DNA from: Kamptonema formosum PCC 6407
GTDB lineage: Bacteria; Cyanobacteriota; Cyanobacteriia; Cyanobacteriales; Microcoleaceae
Assembly: GCF_000332155.1 (NCBI RefSeq)
Contig: NZ_KB235904.1
Coordinates: 1,043,810 to 1,107,809 of the forward strand
Reading direction: 5' to 3'
Length of the DNA stretch: 64,000 bases
This document shows, one piece after another, positions 16,694 to 25,531 of the stretch. A program made the translations under genes and the position numbers. The notes under the pieces were generated by a model. The model was not told where the DNA came from. It did no database searches and saw nothing but the letters and a program-made list of their open reading frames with translations. Positions within the stretch are counted from its first letter, which is position 1; the number at the start of each line of letters is the position of its first letter.

Positions 16694-17911
16694 ATGGAAA
16701 TCACCAGTGTTACGCCATCGCAAATCGATTTAGCGGTAGTCGGGGCGGGGCCTCACGCTTTAACCCTGGTTACTCATTTGCTGCAAAAATGCCAGAAGAA
16801 GCGGGGTAAATTTTGGGTTTTTGACCCCAGTGGTAGGTGGCTAACTCAGTGGCAGAGGCAGTTTGCGGCTTTGGAAATTCCACACTTGCGATCGCCTGCG
16901 GTTCACCATCCCGATCCCAATCCCTTTGAGTTGCGACGGTTTGCCGAATCTCGCCCTAACGAGTTGTTTGCGCCCTACGATTTGCCGGGAAGTCGGCTGT
17001 TTGAGGAATTTTGTGGCCATGTAGTTGAGAGATGGGAATTAGGCGATCGCGTCATCAAGACAAAAATAACTCGGATTGAACCGTTAGCAGGGAGTTTCCG
17101 GCTTTGGTTTGAGGATGGAGAAAGTGCAATTGCGCGTCGTGTGGCGATCGCCACAGGCGGCGGTAAACCCCAACTACCGGAGTGGACAAATCACATTCAA
17201 ACACCGTATCCGCCAGACAAACTTTGCCATTCCCATCAAGTTGATTTGCGGGGATTAAAGTTACAGGGAGAAAGGATTTTAATCGTTGGAGGCGGTTTAA
17301 CTAGCGGACATTTAGCAGTAGGCGCGATCGCGCGGAATGCCCAAGTAATATTAATGTCAAGACGACAGTTACAAGAAAAATTATTTGATGCCGAACCGGG
17401 TTGGTTAGGGCCAAAATATCTCAAAGGTTTTGAAAATGAACCCGACTGGGAAAAGAAATGGGAGATGATTCAACAAGCTCGCAACGGCGGCTCTATGACT
17501 CCTGAAATAATGCTACAATTACGTCGAATGTCGCGGGATTTGAGCATCGAATTTCACCCAGAATGTCACATTATTGAGGTAAAATGGGATAACAATCAAT
17601 GGACTGTTTACTGTCAGGATGGAAACCAGCTATTCGTCGATCGCATTTGGTTAGCAACGGGAACAAAATTAGACGTAACAGCCGAACCATTGCTGACAGA
17701 AATTTTAGCAACTTATCCCATTAAAATAGTTAAAGGATTGCCCGTTTTAGACGAGTATTTGCGTTGGCCGAGATGCGAGTTATTTATCATGGGTGGTTTA
17801 GCCGCTTTGCAAGTAGGGCCTGTAGGTCGAAATCTTGCCGGTGCAAGGATGGCAAGTTCCCGCATTGTACCAGCATTAATTAAGTCTAGGGTTGCAGTTT
17901 CATCTTTTTAA
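16694..17911 (+). CDS. FAD/NAD(P)-binding oxidoreductase, N-hydroxylase-like, 405 aa
   Basis: An FAD site GAGPHAL lies at residues ~18-24 and an NAD(P) site VGGGLTSGHLA near 200; ATGTKLD near the C-terminus is the third flavoprotein signature. This layout is that of the flavin N-monooxygenases (SidA/IucD/PvdA class) and of the broader family named 'FAD/NAD(P)-binding protein' in cyanobacteria. Siderophore pathways use such enzymes to hydroxylate amines. Its operator and location suggest tailoring of the RiPP or handling of a metallophore, which is inference. It is convergent with, and overlaps by 4 bp, the exporter gene at 17908. Confidence 0.7.
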   Translation: MEITSVTPSQIDLAVVGAGPHALTLVTHLLQKCQKKRGKFWVFDPSGRWLTQWQRQFAALEIPHLRSPAVHHPDPNPFELRRFAESRPNELFAPYDLPGSRLFEEFCGHVVERWELGDRVIKTKITRIEPLAGSFRLWFEDGESAIARRVAIATGGGKPQLPEWTNHIQTPYPPDKLCHSHQVDLRGLKLQGERILIVGGGLTSGHLAVGAIARNAQVILMSRRQLQEKLFDAEPGWLGPKYLKGFENEPDWEKKWEMIQQARNGGSMTPEIMLQLRRMSRDLSIEFHPECHIIEVKWDNNQWTVYCQDGNQLFVDRIWLATGTKLDVTAEPLLTEILATYPIKIVKGLPVLDEYLRWPRCELFIMGGLAALQVGPVGRNLAGARMASSRIVPALIKSRVAVSSF

Positions 17912-20052
17912 GGAGTCAAAAAGTCTAAATGTCCTCCAGATTTAGAGACTAAATCTGCGACAACTCCTTCGATTTTTACCTGTCCATTTTCCATGAAAAT
18001 AATCCAGTTAGCTCGATTAATCACTCTAGGGCGATGACTGATTAAAATCGTAGTTTTACCTTGGCGGTAAGATAGGAGTCCATCGAGAACTTCCGCTTCA
18101 CTTATGGGGTCAAGATTGGCAGTAGATTCGTCTAAAATTAAGAGCGGTGGGTCAGTAACAATCCCTAGCGCGATCGCTAATCTTTGTCGCTGACCTCCCG
18201 AAAGATTTGCCCCTAATTCCCCTAAAATAGTTTGATATTTACTAGGAAGTTTACTAATAAATTCATCCGCCCTAGCAATTTGACACGCCTTGACAATTTG
18301 CTCAAATCCCACGCCAGGATTTCCCAATCGTAGATTATCAATAATTGGGCGAGTCCAAAAGTGCGACTCTTGGGGAATAATGACAATTTGTTCCCGGATA
18401 CAATCAAGAGAAAGGTCTAATAAATTGTAATTGCCAATGCGAATATTACCAGACTGAGGCTGATATAAACCTGCAATAATTTTGGCTAAGGTACTTTTTC
18501 CACAACCAGACTTGCCAATTAAGGCAATAACTTGACCGCCGGGAAGAGCCAGGGAAAAGTTTTCTAAGAGTTCATTTCTGCCAGAATGATGAAAGTTGAG
18601 ATTGCTGCAAATAATGTCAGCATTACTAGGAATTTTTACCGATGGTTTGGTATTTTTATCTTGAATTTCAGGAGTTGAGTCAATGACTTCAACTACGCGA
18701 TCGATCGCCGATCGCGTGAAGGTTAATTGATTGACAAAACCAATGACACTGGCAATGAAAGTGAGGAAGTTTCTATTCATGGTACTCAAAGCCAACAATT
18801 GCCCAATACTCAATTCTTGACTGAAGACTAAATTGCTGCCAAACCACAGTAAAGTTATCTCACCAGCTAAGGAGAAAAAGCCCGAAAAAGTGTTATTTAC
18901 AATTGCCACTTGATTCATATTAAAAGTAATATTGGCTTGTCTCCCATAGCGCACTTGAAATTCCTCCCAAAATTGAGGTGCAGCATTTTTAGCTTTCAAG
19001 ACAATTGCACCTTTAAAAGTTTCCACTAGCAAGGCTGTATTTTCGGCAGCGACAATTAATAAACTGCTGATATTTTGTTTAAGTTTAGGTAGTAAAATTA
19101 GAGTTGAAATTGTCATTAATAAGCCAATCACTAAAGCAACTGCTAGTAACTTGGGGCTGTAGGCTAACATTAAACTCAGGGACATAGCAGCTACGAAAAA
19201 TTGACTGGGAAGTAAGATAATAGCTTGAGAAATAATTTGATTAATTTGTTCAATATCTCGCAAGCGACTGGCAATTTCACCGCTGCGGTGACATTCGTAG
19301 TAAGCCATTGGCAAACCTAAGATAGTTCGGCAAAATTCTAAGATTAAATCTAACTGCAACCGCTGGGAAAAATGAGCAACTAAGTTTAGTTGTACGAATT
19401 TTAAACTGCTGTTAATTAAGTTCATTATTAAAACAGCAATAACTACAGCATTGAGTAACTTATTATCTCCTCTTACTAGCACGTCATCGGTGAGAATTTG
19501 TAGTAAGAATGGAGAGGCGAGAGCAAGTAAGGCTGAGACGAGATTAAGTAAGAGTGCTTCAGCGAGAATGTGGCGATAATTCCAGACTCGCAGTAAGAAA
19601 CGGTGGAAGGTGCTAACGCGATCGCGATCGTCAATTTGTGCTAGAAATTCGGGGTGCGGTTCTAGCAGTAACATCACGCCATTTTGCCAACTTAATTGCA
19701 GTTCTTTTCTGGATAAATAGCGGATGCCAAAACCAGGATCGGCGATGACGTAATTGCTGCCTTTGCGGCCGTATAAAATCACCCAGTGAGAGCCTTTCCA
19801 GTGAATGATTCCTGGTAACGGGACGACTTTTTTATCGATTATTTCTAAGGAAGCTTTTACGCCTCTGGCATTGAATCCAAGGGTTTTAGCGCCTTGTTTG
19901 AGATTGAGTAATGTGGTTCCTAAAGCGCCAGTACCGGAGACTTCGCGGGTTTTACTGAGGGTGAAAATTCGACCGTAATATTTGGCAATGGCTGCTAGGC
20001 AAGCTGCGCCACAATCTTCTTCGCTATGCTGTAAGATAACTGGGTATTTCAT
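17908..20052 (-). CDS. Peptidase-containing ABC exporter (C39 protease, LanT-type), 714 aa
   Basis: Three domains are visible. Residues 1-130 are a C39 Cys protease with Cys14 (EDCGAACLA), His89 (KGSHWVILYG) and Asp105 (ADPGFG). A six-helix ABC membrane domain follows (~160-440). The nucleotide-binding domain has Walker A GKSGCGKST, signature LSGGQRQRLA and Walker B LLILDESTANLD. Such proteins cut double-Gly leaders while exporting the peptide, matching the GG site of the precursor at 16006. It lies 30 bp downstream of lanM on the same strand, so one transcript from the operator at 23377 probably carries both. Confidence 0.92.
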   Translation of the reverse strand: MKYPVILQHSEEDCGAACLAAIAKYYGRIFTLSKTREVSGTGALGTTLLNLKQGAKTLGFNARGVKASLEIIDKKVVPLPGIIHWKGSHWVILYGRKGSNYVIADPGFGIRYLSRKELQLSWQNGVMLLLEPHPEFLAQIDDRDRVSTFHRFLLRVWNYRHILAEALLLNLVSALLALASPFLLQILTDDVLVRGDNKLLNAVVIAVLIMNLINSSLKFVQLNLVAHFSQRLQLDLILEFCRTILGLPMAYYECHRSGEIASRLRDIEQINQIISQAIILLPSQFFVAAMSLSLMLAYSPKLLAVALVIGLLMTISTLILLPKLKQNISSLLIVAAENTALLVETFKGAIVLKAKNAAPQFWEEFQVRYGRQANITFNMNQVAIVNNTFSGFFSLAGEITLLWFGSNLVFSQELSIGQLLALSTMNRNFLTFIASVIGFVNQLTFTRSAIDRVVEVIDSTPEIQDKNTKPSVKIPSNADIICSNLNFHHSGRNELLENFSLALPGGQVIALIGKSGCGKSTLAKIIAGLYQPQSGNIRIGNYNLLDLSLDCIREQIVIIPQESHFWTRPIIDNLRLGNPGVGFEQIVKACQIARADEFISKLPSKYQTILGELGANLSGGQRQRLAIALGIVTDPPLLILDESTANLDPISEAEVLDGLLSYRQGKTTILISHRPRVINRANWIIFMENGQVKIEGVVADLVSKSGGHLDFLTP

Positions 20053-20082
20053 TCAATTTCATGGTTAGTTAACTGTTAACTG

Positions 20083-23000
20083 TTAACTGTTAACTGTTAA
20101 CTGTTGTTGGTTCATTAATGGCGGTGCGATCGCGAGTACAGAAGGCACAATATTGGGGGCGGCTAATCTCAGAAATCCGTAGCCAATGCCAGCAATTCCT
20201 GTCATCAAACCTAGATTTTCTACTCGCTGCGGTACGTCGCAAATCCAACCGTATTGGGCAATACTTTCAATCGCATTAAGAGCAATATTATTGATTTCCG
20301 ATCGCCCGGAAGTATTCAATATTTGCCGATCGCAATTCAGGAATTCCAGATTGCCGAGATCGCCATTGCACAGAGAATGATTGTTACCAAAACCGCGCGC
20401 GATCGCAGTCTCCCGCGCCGCATCGATCTCAGCCAAAATTTCCCCATCCTGAAAATGGCGGAGTGAATGCAATCGCCCAAAACCGATACCGGGTGCGCCG
20501 TGACTCCATCCCAAGCTGAAAAATTGAGTGCGATCGCGCTCAAATCGCAAATCAGGCCAGTTTTTTACCTTTTCTGAAAACAAACTACGCTCGTAAGCGA
20601 TCGCACCCAGCGCCGCTGAGTGAAAACGTTCCGCACCTGTCAGCGCTGCCAACTCCAACAGCGCCCAAGCAATACCCGCCGCACCGTGAGAAAATCCTGT
20701 CAGCGGTTGACATCCGGGAATTGTCCGCCAACCGACTCCCTGGGGCATTTTTTCAGCTTTTTCGAGGATGCGATCGCCACACAGAAGCGCCACTGTTTTA
20801 ATGCGATCGCCCCCAACACAGCAATGCAGACTCGCCAAAGCCCCAATACACCCCGCCGCGCCGCCAATAATATCTAATTGCTCATCCTTAGAAATCAATG
20901 CTGGCAAGCTTTCCATCCATTCAACAGCCATGTATAACATCTCTGGCTGCTGCCACAAACTACCCAAGTGAGTCAAAGTATAAATCAACCCCGCCCAGCC
21001 GTTAAAAGCGCCAATTGATGAAATCAGCCTGCCCTCATATTCGACTTGGTGCAGTACCGATCGCATCCCTGCCTGGGCTAATTCCCGATAGCGATCCTGT
21101 TTTGTCACCGCACCCAAATAAGCCAGAAACAACGCTACACCGGGAATCCCATCCCACAAATCCCACCCCAAAGGGCTAACTGCCCAGTGGCGAGTACCCG
21201 TAAAAACTGGCCCAATCCAGCCCGCCAAATCGCCTGCACGCACGGCTAAAAACTCCAATCTGTCGCCGATCGCACTTGCTGCTTGCAGGCACGCCAACTC
21301 AGCCGCCCGATCGTCTGCTGCTGCCACCTTTGGCATCGCGTAACTAAGTGACTTCCCCGGTTCCACCACCATGCCTAACGTTGTGAGAGAAGTGCGAATA
21401 AACCATAGCTGGCGCTCTAAATCGGCTTCATTCATGGCTTGTAGGCGCTGCTGCACCAACTCTAGCCCCGACTCGTCAAAAAAATCGCGAAAACATTCGC
21501 CGTTACTCGCCCACAGATGGCGCGAGTTGGGATACGTTGTGAGTTTGGGAATATCACCTTGCCACAAAGCCGCTTTCTCAGCCGGGATAACGCGCTCTAG
21601 GTATGGCAGCGCGGGGACTTCTACCCAAAGTTTATCGAAAAGGCGATCGCGATCGAGAGCATCCCGCAACAAATTTGGGTGAAAGCTTTCTTGCAGCAAC
21701 AACCCGTAACTCCGGGTTTCCCGCAGGAAAACGCGCACTTCGTCTGTCGCAAAGCGATCTAAAAAATTGCTAAATTCCTCTCTATGCTTGACGATTAGCC
21801 GATAAGTCGCAGTAAATCCCGTTGCGATCGCCTCCTGATATGCCAACGCATTCACCAACTCCCCCTGCAAGCGCGGTTGATTTTGATTCTCTCCGAGCGC
21901 GATCGCTTGCCGAGAAACCTTTGCTTCATCAGTGTTTGAGGCTTTCAATCCAATTTTCCGCCCCCTTCCCAACCTTTCGGGATTGCCACCGATCGCGCTC
22001 ACATCCACCGCCTCTGCTGCGATCGCCTGGGGTTGTGGCAGCAAACCCACGCGCAGTACGGATTTGCCCATTTCTCGACGGGCGGGGAGAACAGAATTTG
22101 GCGAGTTTGGGGCAACTGGATGGGGGTGAAATAGGGATTCTAAGTCAATTAACACGGGGTGTTCCCCGGCTGCGATCAGGTTTTCGGCATGGAAATCAGT
22201 GCCTTGGATGGCGTGCAGTAGCGCTAGTAACCCGCCGAGGCGCTGGTAAAAGCGTTCGACGGCGGCGGGAGTTTCGCAACTGCTGGTATGGGCGAATTCT
22301 ACCCATCCGTAACTGCCGCGATCGAGGATTTGCAAAGTGCGAAACTTTAGCTCACTTTTGGTATTAAGCCATGTGAGAATTTCTTGAAAGTGAGCGTCTA
22401 CAGCCAGGGGTTTGGGCTTATAGGCGATTTGCCAGCCAGAGCTAAATGTGACGATCGCAACGCTACGGCCGCCGTTGTGAGCGTCACCCGCACCCGCTTT
22501 GACTTGTGCTAGAACTCCTAGCTCGATTTTGTGAGCAAAGTGAGAGATAATTGTTTCCCAGTCATCGCAGAGGCGCTGGAGGAATTCTAAACTGAGATCG
22601 ACCCAGATATTTATACAAATGACCAATTGTTGCGCTAATACTGGGTATTCTTGCAGGATCGCGATCGCACTTTCGGGATCTTCTAACCGCTGTAAGAAGC
22701 TCTCAAAGCGCTGTTGAGGAGTTTCCCCTGCCAGTAAGCCTTGCAATCGCTGGGCATTTAGCTCTAGTGCCATTGTTGGGTTCAGCATCCAGAAGAAGCG
22801 ATCGGGTAAAAATGCTAACAAAATTGATTCGATGGTAGTGCGATCGAAGGGTAGGGACGATGTTTTTCTATCCTTTACTAAGGCGGCAATTCCTTGGTGC
22901 AAGCGGTTTTTACCTTGGGCAACCAGGGGCGCGATCGCGATCGTAAAACCTTCTGCCTCCGCGCGATCGCCCATCGTAAAAGCCCGATCTAGTTCTTCCA

Positions 23001-23274
23001 ACCAACTTAGAGGCTTTCCATGTCGCTTAGCTAGTGTTGAGACTGGTTCTCCCAACAGATACCGAAATTCTGCCTCAGTAATTCCCTCCAAAGCCAGTTT
23101 CTTATCAAAAAAAGTATCTTTTGTCAAGGGGTATTGCGATCGCCACCGCCGCCATCGGCGATCGGCTAACTCCCGATCAAACTCATCTTTGCAGCCAGCG
23201 CCCAAAGACGCAATCCTTTCCCTCAGCGCGATCGCCCGATACCAACTCTCCCCTTGAAATGCTTGTCTATCCAT
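20083..23274 (-). CDS. lanM: Type II lanthipeptide synthetase LanM with atypical zinc site, 1063 aa
   Basis: The N-terminal dehydratase (DUF4135, ~100-480) keeps the kinase-like residues: AYKPKPL (285 on), DFHAEN (360-365) and DLES (377 on). It would phosphorylate and eliminate Ser/Thr in the core peptide. The LanC-like cyclase (~690-1040) keeps WDGIPG, SHGAAGI and GITG-type repeats, but its metal motifs are changed: WCHGAPGI reads GWSHGAPGI (Ser924) and CHGDLGN reads CNGDLGN (Asn970). Two of the three usual zinc ligands are therefore missing; Cys969 remains. The last residues (LTVNS) are encoded by gttaact heptamer repeats, so the native C-terminus may have been altered. It lies upstream of the exporter. 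Confidence 0.92.
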   Translation of the reverse strand: MDRQAFQGESWYRAIALRERIASLGAGCKDEFDRELADRRWRRWRSQYPLTKDTFFDKKLALEGITEAEFRYLLGEPVSTLAKRHGKPLSWLEELDRAFTMGDRAEAEGFTIAIAPLVAQGKNRLHQGIAALVKDRKTSSLPFDRTTIESILLAFLPDRFFWMLNPTMALELNAQRLQGLLAGETPQQRFESFLQRLEDPESAIAILQEYPVLAQQLVICINIWVDLSLEFLQRLCDDWETIISHFAHKIELGVLAQVKAGAGDAHNGGRSVAIVTFSSGWQIAYKPKPLAVDAHFQEILTWLNTKSELKFRTLQILDRGSYGWVEFAHTSSCETPAAVERFYQRLGGLLALLHAIQGTDFHAENLIAAGEHPVLIDLESLFHPHPVAPNSPNSVLPARREMGKSVLRVGLLPQPQAIAAEAVDVSAIGGNPERLGRGRKIGLKASNTDEAKVSRQAIALGENQNQPRLQGELVNALAYQEAIATGFTATYRLIVKHREEFSNFLDRFATDEVRVFLRETRSYGLLLQESFHPNLLRDALDRDRLFDKLWVEVPALPYLERVIPAEKAALWQGDIPKLTTYPNSRHLWASNGECFRDFFDESGLELVQQRLQAMNEADLERQLWFIRTSLTTLGMVVEPGKSLSYAMPKVAAADDRAAELACLQAASAIGDRLEFLAVRAGDLAGWIGPVFTGTRHWAVSPLGWDLWDGIPGVALFLAYLGAVTKQDRYRELAQAGMRSVLHQVEYEGRLISSIGAFNGWAGLIYTLTHLGSLWQQPEMLYMAVEWMESLPALISKDEQLDIIGGAAGCIGALASLHCCVGGDRIKTVALLCGDRILEKAEKMPQGVGWRTIPGCQPLTGFSHGAAGIAWALLELAALTGAERFHSAALGAIAYERSLFSEKVKNWPDLRFERDRTQFFSLGWSHGAPGIGFGRLHSLRHFQDGEILAEIDAARETAIARGFGNNHSLCNGDLGNLEFLNCDRQILNTSGRSEINNIALNAIESIAQYGWICDVPQRVENLGLMTGIAGIGYGFLRLAAPNIVPSVLAIAPPLMNQQQLTVNS

Positions 23275-23376
23275 TGCCTTTACACCCTAACTCCTTGAAT
23301 GCCAACAGTACCCCAATTCATTGCAGAGCCTTGATTTCGGGCAAAATTGGCGATCGCGCTTGACTTTATTCTATGA

Positions 23377-23397
23377 TTATGATAATCATTATCATAA
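23377..23397. promoter_or_regulatory. Fur-family (probable Zur) operator 4, divergent lanM/porin
   Basis: A perfect 21-bp palindrome centred at 23387, with arms TTATGATAAT and ATTATCATAA, contains the 7-1-7 core TGATAAT-C-ATTATCA. It lies 103 bp upstream of lanM and 152 bp upstream of the porin, between divergent genes, and could control both. It is the longest of the simple operators here. Confidence 0.82.
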
Positions 23398-23549
23398 CGG
23401 TTGTAAAGGCGATCGGCTCAAAGCTGAAGCTAAAAGTTAACAGATTAGCGCGAAAACATAATTTAACATCGTGCATTTTGAGTAGCTTAACAACCCTGTA
23501 CAAATATTACACGATCCTCCGATTTATCAGAGGTCTGTGAGGAGTTTTA

Positions 23550-25424
23550 ATGTTAAAAATTTTGTGCAATACTGTGCTATTCAGCCCAGTAACAATGTGT
23601 GCTGTCCTAGCAATTTGTGGGAGCGCGATCGCCGACGAAAAAGCATATTTCAGCCAAACTATACCCAATCAAATTGCCGATCCATTAGCACAGCCTAGCG
23701 CCAGTTCCGAGCCAATGGATCAAGTTACATCAGTCTCCCAACTATCCGACGTACAACCCACAGATTGGGCATTTCAAGCATTACAATCATTAGTAGAACG
23801 CTACGGCTGCATTGCAGGATACCCCGACGGAACCTATCGCGGCAATCGCGCTCTAACCCGTTACGAATTCGCCGCCGGATTAAACGCTTGCTTAGACCAA
23901 GTTACCCGCTTAATTGGCAGTAGCACAGCTAATTTAGTCACCAAAGAAGACCTAGCTACCCTCCAAAAATTACAAGAAGAATTCGCCGCCGAACTTGCCA
24001 CCTTACGCGGCAAAATTGACACCCTAGAAGCTAGAACTTCCGAACTCGAAGCCAACCAATTTTCAACCACCACAAAATTGATAGGAGAAGTAATTTTTGC
24101 CGTCACAGACGTATTAGTTGGCGATGGCGAAAAAGTCAGCCTGCCCTTATCACCCCTCAACCCATTTACCGGCGCACCAAGAGAAAGATTTAGAGAGTTT
24201 ACTACCGACGATCAAAGCACCGTTTTTGCTAACAGAGTCCGGCTAGAATTACTAACCAGTTTTACCGGACAAGATCAGTTAAAAATTCGCCTGACAGCGG
24301 GTAATTCAGCACACCCTGGCCGACGCGCACCTGACAATATTCGAGGCTTTGAATATGGGCCAAACCCAGTTACAGCTTATCAATCTGGCGGCGATCAAGC
24401 TGATGTAGCCAGAACAAATGAAGGTCAACAAACCTTTCAAGATATCAGCACATTATCTGCCAATAATACCTTTGGATTAACAGGATTAAGTTACGAGTTT
24501 CCCATTACTTCTCGCTTGCAAGCCGTGATTATGGCAAAAGATGGCGAACACATGGAATATGTGCCGACAACATTCAGCCTATTTGATGATGGCAATGGCG
24601 GAACTCGTTCTCTATCTATTCTCGGTCAACGCAACCCAATTTATAGCCTGGGCGGATTAGGTGCTGGCGCTGGATTGACTTATGAATTTAGCGAAAAATT
24701 GAGTCTCAGCGTTGGATATTTAGCTGGAACTGCGGAAAATCCCACTCAAGGAAATGGCTTATTTGACGGGAGAAATTCCGTTCTCGCTCAGTTAACATTT
24801 AACCCCACCCCTAACCTATCTTTGGGCTTAATTTACAACAAAAATTATCAAGTAGGCAGTCCTCTATTTAACAATGATGTCGGGACTTCATTAGCCAATA
24901 GTCCAATTTTCTTGACCGATAAATATGCCACAAATTCCTATGGTTTATCGGCCTTGTGGCAAGTTAATCGTAGATTTGCGATCGGCGGCTGGTTTAGCTA
25001 TACTGATGTTAAAAGTTTTGGAGGAACATTAGCCCCTGGTACGCCCTTTGAAACTCGTTTTAGCAGCAGCAATGCTGATATTTTTAGCTACGGTATCACC
25101 TTAGCTTTTCCTGACCTGGGAAAAGAGGGAAATTTAGGAGGGATTGTGATTGGTGTACCTCCTTATGTAACTAGCGCCAAAACCCCTTCTCCCTTCGATG
25201 AACCTCAAAGCGTACCGGGAAATCGGGCTGGTTATGACACTAAAGATTTAGTCAGGCGAATTCCCGATCGCACTACTCCTTTTCACATTGAAGCTTTCTA
25301 CGTTTATCGCCTCACGGATAATATCTTACTCACTCCTGGTTTGATTTGGTTAACGGCTCCTAATCAAAGTAACAAAAATCCTGATGTTGTGATTGGAACC
25401 TTGAGAGCTACATTCCTTTTTTAA
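23550..25424 (+). CDS. SLH-domain outer-membrane porin (OprB/iron-uptake porin type), 624 aa
   Basis: An N-terminal signal sequence (ILCNTVLFSPVTMCAVLAICGSAIADE) is followed by an SLH domain at ~60-115 (LSDVQPTDWAFQALQSLVERYG, YPDGTYRGNRALTRYEFAAGLNACLD). A short coiled coil (EDLATLQKLQEEFAAELATLRGKIDTLE) precedes a C-terminal beta-barrel of the OprB class that ends in a Phe (LRATFLF). Cyanobacterial proteins of this type take up inorganic ions and are often metal-regulated. RBS is GAGGAG. As the first gene of porin-tfuA-ycaO, downstream of operator 4, it could be the outer-membrane entry route for zinc or a zinc-peptide complex, which is inference. Confidence 0.85.
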   Translation: MLKILCNTVLFSPVTMCAVLAICGSAIADEKAYFSQTIPNQIADPLAQPSASSEPMDQVTSVSQLSDVQPTDWAFQALQSLVERYGCIAGYPDGTYRGNRALTRYEFAAGLNACLDQVTRLIGSSTANLVTKEDLATLQKLQEEFAAELATLRGKIDTLEARTSELEANQFSTTTKLIGEVIFAVTDVLVGDGEKVSLPLSPLNPFTGAPRERFREFTTDDQSTVFANRVRLELLTSFTGQDQLKIRLTAGNSAHPGRRAPDNIRGFEYGPNPVTAYQSGGDQADVARTNEGQQTFQDISTLSANNTFGLTGLSYEFPITSRLQAVIMAKDGEHMEYVPTTFSLFDDGNGGTRSLSILGQRNPIYSLGGLGAGAGLTYEFSEKLSLSVGYLAGTAENPTQGNGLFDGRNSVLAQLTFNPTPNLSLGLIYNKNYQVGSPLFNNDVGTSLANSPIFLTDKYATNSYGLSALWQVNRRFAIGGWFSYTDVKSFGGTLAPGTPFETRFSSSNADIFSYGITLAFPDLGKEGNLGGIVIGVPPYVTSAKTPSPFDEPQSVPGNRAGYDTKDLVRRIPDRTTPFHIEAFYVYRLTDNILLTPGLIWLTAPNQSNKNPDVVIGTLRATFLF

Positions 25425-25531
25425 ATGTAGTCAGAAACCGCGTTTCTTGATCTGGGATCGGAAACCGGGTTTCTTCCTAAATATCTCGTTCAAAATCCAA
25501 TTTTATCGAGAAACCCGGTTTCTTTACCTTT
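25425..25531. repeat. GAAACCGGGTTTC hairpin between porin and tfuA
   Basis: Two direct copies (CAGAAACCGCGTTTCTT and GGAAACCGGGTTTCTT) and an inverted copy (GAGAAACCCGGTTTCTTT) fill the gap. The palindromic element belongs to the dispersed family also at 377, 1178, 41322 and 60577. It might weaken or stop read-through from the porin into tfuA. Confidence 0.65.

Noticed and set aside
20083..23274. LanM as a dead pseudogene
   Set aside because: The 1063-codon frame is intact, the dehydratase residues are complete and the remaining cyclase fold motifs are kept; only two metal ligands differ.
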